Positions 60,401 to 64,000 of a DNA stretch of 64,000 nt are shown in pieces. The stretch's first letter is position 1. Each line of letters starts with the position of its first letter. Origin of the DNA: Nymphaea colorata. Its lineage: Eukaryota > Streptophyta > Magnoliopsida > Nymphaeales > Nymphaeaceae. The stretch spans positions 19,223,354 through 19,287,353 of the forward strand of contig NC_045142.1 in the NCBI RefSeq assembly GCF_008831285.2, read 5' to 3'. Under the pieces are notes generated by a model that saw nothing but the letters and a program-made list of their open reading frames with translations, had not been told where the DNA came from and did no database searches. Both the position numbers and the translations under genes were made by a program.

Positions 60401-60430
60401 CAAGTTAACATCATTATATATCGTCTTGGC
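57400..60430 (-). pseudogene. Decayed Ty3/gypsy pol: reverse transcriptase, RNase H, integrase
   Basis: Read on the - strand, the order is reverse transcriptase, RNase H, integrase, as in Ty3/gypsy elements. Reverse transcriptase traces include VWICIDFK near 60.1 kb and the YxDD-box variant YVNDILVY at 59797-59820, where the first Asp is Asn. RNase H is seen at 58972-58760 with MMFFDGPKNMAG, LEFTCIHNVAEYETLIYIA. Integrase is seen around 57925-57777 with TDNRTYFKNGRIHGFCSKFK and IKHNFWAPSYHKEMAKQK. Many stops and frameshifts interrupt all three. I see no LTR or gag next to it; a satellite array begins immediately to the right. Confidence 0.82.
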
Positions 60431-60439
60431 ATCTTTTGT

Positions 60440-62500
60440 GGTTCCTTATCAACATAACATTTACGTAGACAATACCAAGTTTTATGTTTATAATCAAACC
60501 AATCGAACCAAACTTTATTAATAAATGTTTTTAAGACAATTGATGATAAGTAACAACAATAATTATGTACATAGACAATACCATGTTACATGTTTGTAAT
60601 CAAGTTAATCGAAACAATATTCATTAACGAGTCTGTTTAAGATGATCAATGGTATATAACATCGCCATAACATTTATGTAGACAATACGAAGTTATACAT
60701 TCATAATCAAATCAATCGCATTGATCTTCATGGATGAATGTATATAAGATGATCGATGATAAATAACATCAACATAACATTTACATAGGCAATACCAAGT
60801 TATATGTTCATAATCAAATCAACCTTTATTAACGAATGTGCATAAGACAATCAATTATAAAGAGCACAACTTTTAAGAAGTCAAATACCTAGTTATATGT
60901 TTGTAAACAATTCAATTGAACCAACCTACATTAACAAATCCCTTTAAGTCGATTGATGATAGATGATAAATTGCATCAACATAATATTTAAGCAGACAAT
61001 ACCAAGTTATATGTTCATCATCTAATGAATTGAATCAATCTTCATTAACAAATGTGTATAAGATAATCAATGATAAAAAACATCAACGTAACATTTACAT
61101 AGACAATATCAAGTTATATGTTATAATCAAATCAATTGAATCAATCTTTATTAGCAAATGTGTTTAAGATGATCGATGACAAATAACATCAATGTAACAT
61201 TTACGTAGACAAAATACCAATTATATATATGTAATCAGTTCAATCAAACCATTCTTAATTAACAAATGTATTTAAGTCGAATGTTGATAAACAACATCAA
61301 CACAAATTTGCATAGAAAATACAAAGTTATATATTTGTGATCAAATCAATTGAATAAATCTTTATTAACGAATGTCTTCAAGATGATTAATGATAAGTAA
61401 CATCAATATAACATTTACGAGGACAATAACAAGTTATGTGTTCGTAATCAAATCAATCAAACATATCTTCATTTATGATGTTTAAGATAATTGATGATAA
61501 AAAAACATCAACATGGGATTTACATAGACAATACGAAGTTATATGTTCATAATCAAATTAATCGAACCAAAGATTATTAACGAATGTGTTTAACATGATC
61601 GATGATAAATAACATCAACAAAGTATTTACGTATACAACACAAAGTCATATGTTTGTTATAAAGTCAATCCAACAAATCTTCATTAACAAATGTGTTTAC
61701 GACGATCGATAATAAATAACATTTAGACAATACCAAGTTATGGGTTCATGACCAAATCAATCATACCAATTTTGATTAATGAATAACATAACATCAAGAT
61801 AATATTTTCATAATGATAAATAACATTAACATAACATTTATGAAGGCAATACAAAGTTATATATTTATAATCAAATCAATGGAACTAATTTTCATTAACA
61901 AATGTGTTTTACATGGTCAATGATAAATAACATCAACATGACATTTACATAGACAATACCAAGTTATATGTTCATAGTCAAGTCAATCAAATCAATTTTA
62001 TTTAACAACAACAACATAACATTTACATAGACATCATCAAGTTACATGTTTGTAAGCAAATCAAATTTCGTTATCGAATGTGTTTGAGATGATAGTTGAT
62101 AAGTAATATCAACATATCGTTTACGTAAATAATCTCAAGTTATATGTTGATAATTGAATCAATCTATATTAGTGCATGTGTTTAAGACGATTGTCGATAA
62201 AATAACATTAGCATGACATTTATGTAGACAATAAGAAGTTCTGAGTTTGAAATCAAATCAATCAATTAATTTTCATTGACGAAACTTTAAGGTAATTGAT
62301 GATAAATGATATCAATATCACATTTACGTAGACAATCTTAAGTTATATGCTCATAAACAAATCAATTGATCCAATTTTTACCAACGAATTTGTTTGAGAC
62401 GTTAAATAATAAATAACATGAACATAAGATTTACATAGACGATACCTTGTTATATATTCACAATCAAATAAGTCAAGTTAAACTTCATGAATGTCTTAAA
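60440..62500 (+). repeat. Satellite array, ~106-bp monomer, forward orientation
   Basis: About 19 degenerate monomers, each reading roughly ACATCAACATAACATTTA, AGACAATACCAAGTTATATG, TTCATAATCAAATCAATC, CTTCATTAACGAATGTGTTT and AAGATGATCGATGATAAAT. ACCAAGT-type anchors at about 60474, 60580, 60687, 60794, 61001 and 61107 give a period of 106-107 bp with occasional deletions. No coding frame is maintained. Such arrays are typical of satellite or heterochromatic DNA. Confidence 0.9.
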
Positions 62501-64000
62501 CTTAAACACATTTGTTAAAGAAGATTGATTTGATTAACTTGATTGTGAACATATAACTTGGTATATAGTCTGCGTAAATGTGATGTAGTTGTTATTTATC
62601 ATTGATCGTCTTAAAGACATTCGTTAATGTACATCGATTGGTTGATTTGATTACAGATACATAATTTATGTAACATGTTATGTTGATGTTATTTATTATC
62701 GATCAATAATAGCATAATTGTTAATGAAAATTGGTTCGTTTGAATTGATTATGAACATATTACTTGGTATTGTCTATGCAATTGTTATATTGGTGTTATT
62801 TATTATTGACCATTTTAACGCATTTGTTAGTGAAGATTGATATGATTGATTAGATTATGAACATATAACTTGGTAATATGTATGTAAATGTTTTGTTGAT
62901 GTTATTTATCATCAATCGGCTTAACCACACTTATGAATAAAAATTGGTTCAATTGATTTGATTATGAATATATAACACGGTATTGTTTACGTAAATTTTA
63001 TGTTGATATTTTATATCATCGATCGTCTTAAATACATTCATTAATAAAGATTTGTTCCATTGATTTGATTACAAACACATAACTGGTTACTGTCTTTGTA
63101 GATATTATGTTGACATTATCTATCATTGATCGACAACGTGTTCGTTAATAAAGATTGGTTGGACTGAATTGGTTACAAATATATAACTTGTTATTGTCTG
63201 TGTAAATGTCATGTTAGTGTTATTCATCATCGATCGTCTTAACTATATTTGTTAATGATGATAAGTTTGACTGATTTGATTACGAACATATAACTTGTAT
63301 TGTTGGCATAAATATTATGTTGATGTTATTTATCGTCGACCGCCTTAAACACATTTTTTAATGAATTTTGATTTGATTTATTTGATTACAAACATATAAC
63401 TTGGTTTTGTCTATGTAAATGTTATGTTGATATCATTTACCATCGATCGTCTTAAATACATTCGTTAATGAAGATTGATTTGATTGTAAACATATAACTT
63501 TGTATTGTCTATGTAAATGTTATGTTGATGTTATTTATCAATGATCATCTTAAACACATTTGTTAATAAAAATTAGCTCAACTAACTTAATTATAAACAT
63601 ATAACTACGTATTGTCTGCATAAATGTTATGTTGATCATATTTATCCTCAATTGCATTAAACATATTCGTTAATGAATATTGGCTTGATTTTAAACGTAT
63701 AACTTGGTATTGTCAACATAAATGTGATGTCAATATTATTTATCATTGGTCATCTCAAACACATTATCAAATGAAAATTGGTTTGATTTACTTGATTACA
63801 AACATGTAACATGATATTTTATAGGTAAATGTTACCTTGATGTTATTTATGATCGGTTGTCCCAAACACATTTGTTAATGAAGATTGATTCAATTGATTT
63901 GATTATGAACATGTAACTTGTTACTGTCTATGTAAATGTTATATTGATGTTATTTATGGTCTTTCTAATGACATTAGTGAACGAAGATTGATTCGATTGA
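62501..64000 (-). repeat. Satellite array, ~106-bp monomer, inverted orientation, continuing past the window
   Basis: About 14 monomers of the same satellite as at 60.44-62.50 kb but on the opposite strand (ATAACTTGGTATTGTCTATG, TAAATGTTATGTTGATGTTA, TTTATCATCGATCGTCTTAA, ACACATTCGTTAATGAAGAT). The array runs to the window edge. Confidence 0.9.

Noticed and set aside
60440-64000. CRISPR-like regularly spaced repeats
   Set aside because: The whole ~106-bp monomer repeats, with no unique spacers, no cas genes and a plant-nuclear context; it is a satellite.

Overview
The window looks like nuclear DNA of a flowering plant. It is AT-rich and intron-containing, it carries plant-type aprataxin and pyruvate decarboxylase genes, and most of it is transposable-element debris (hAT, Ty3/gypsy, probably CACTA, small inverted-repeat elements, a satellite). 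I cannot fix the species or family from sequence alone.

Two host genes are well supported. A plant aprataxin-type DNA-repair gene (kinase-like P-loop, macro domain, HIT domain, zinc finger) runs on the + strand from about 3.6 to 20.9 kb. Its six coding exons join without a frame break into 779 residues, and its second intron is about 12.3 kb long and packed with transposons. A complete pyruvate decarboxylase gene (seven exons, 603 residues) runs on the - strand from 49.77 to 46.91 kb, with an anaerobic-response-like motif upstream.

Region by region: 0-3.3 kb is non-coding and holds a 738-bp hAT-type miniature element with a perfect 8-bp target duplication. 3.3-20.9 kb is the aprataxin gene; its large intron holds a decayed hAT transposase (8.3-10.7 kb) that has itself been hit by a CGTATCG-repeat element, plus several members of a second miniature family with CTATGTCACA-like ends. 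20.93-22.87 kb is four tandem copies of a ~0.4-0.5 kb unit growing out of the aprataxin 3' UTR. 23.16-32.09 kb is a GC-rich, non-autonomous LTR retrotransposon in the arrangement LTR-internal-LTR-internal-LTR, on the - strand by its primer-binding site, polypurine tract and LTR TATA boxes. 32-42.5 kb holds remnants of a gag-bearing retroelement (- strand), a DUF7745/mobile-domain-like ORF, an unrecognised multi-exon fragment and a CACTA-like end. 42.5-46.9 kb is non-coding apart from microsatellites. 46.9-50 kb is the decarboxylase gene. 50-57.4 kb is non-coding with a SINE-like element, long TA tracts and a diverged direct-repeat pair. 57.4-60.4 kb is a decayed Ty3/gypsy pol on the - strand. 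60.44-64.0 kb is a ~106-bp satellite that switches orientation at about 62.5 kb.

The most interesting item is the internal region of the LTR element. It has no protease, reverse transcriptase, RNase H or integrase that I can see, but codes for a protein whose middle part reads like a forkhead-associated (FHA) phosphothreonine-binding domain, preceded by a Ser/Thr-rich stretch. The assignment comes from reading motifs by eye and needs a profile search.
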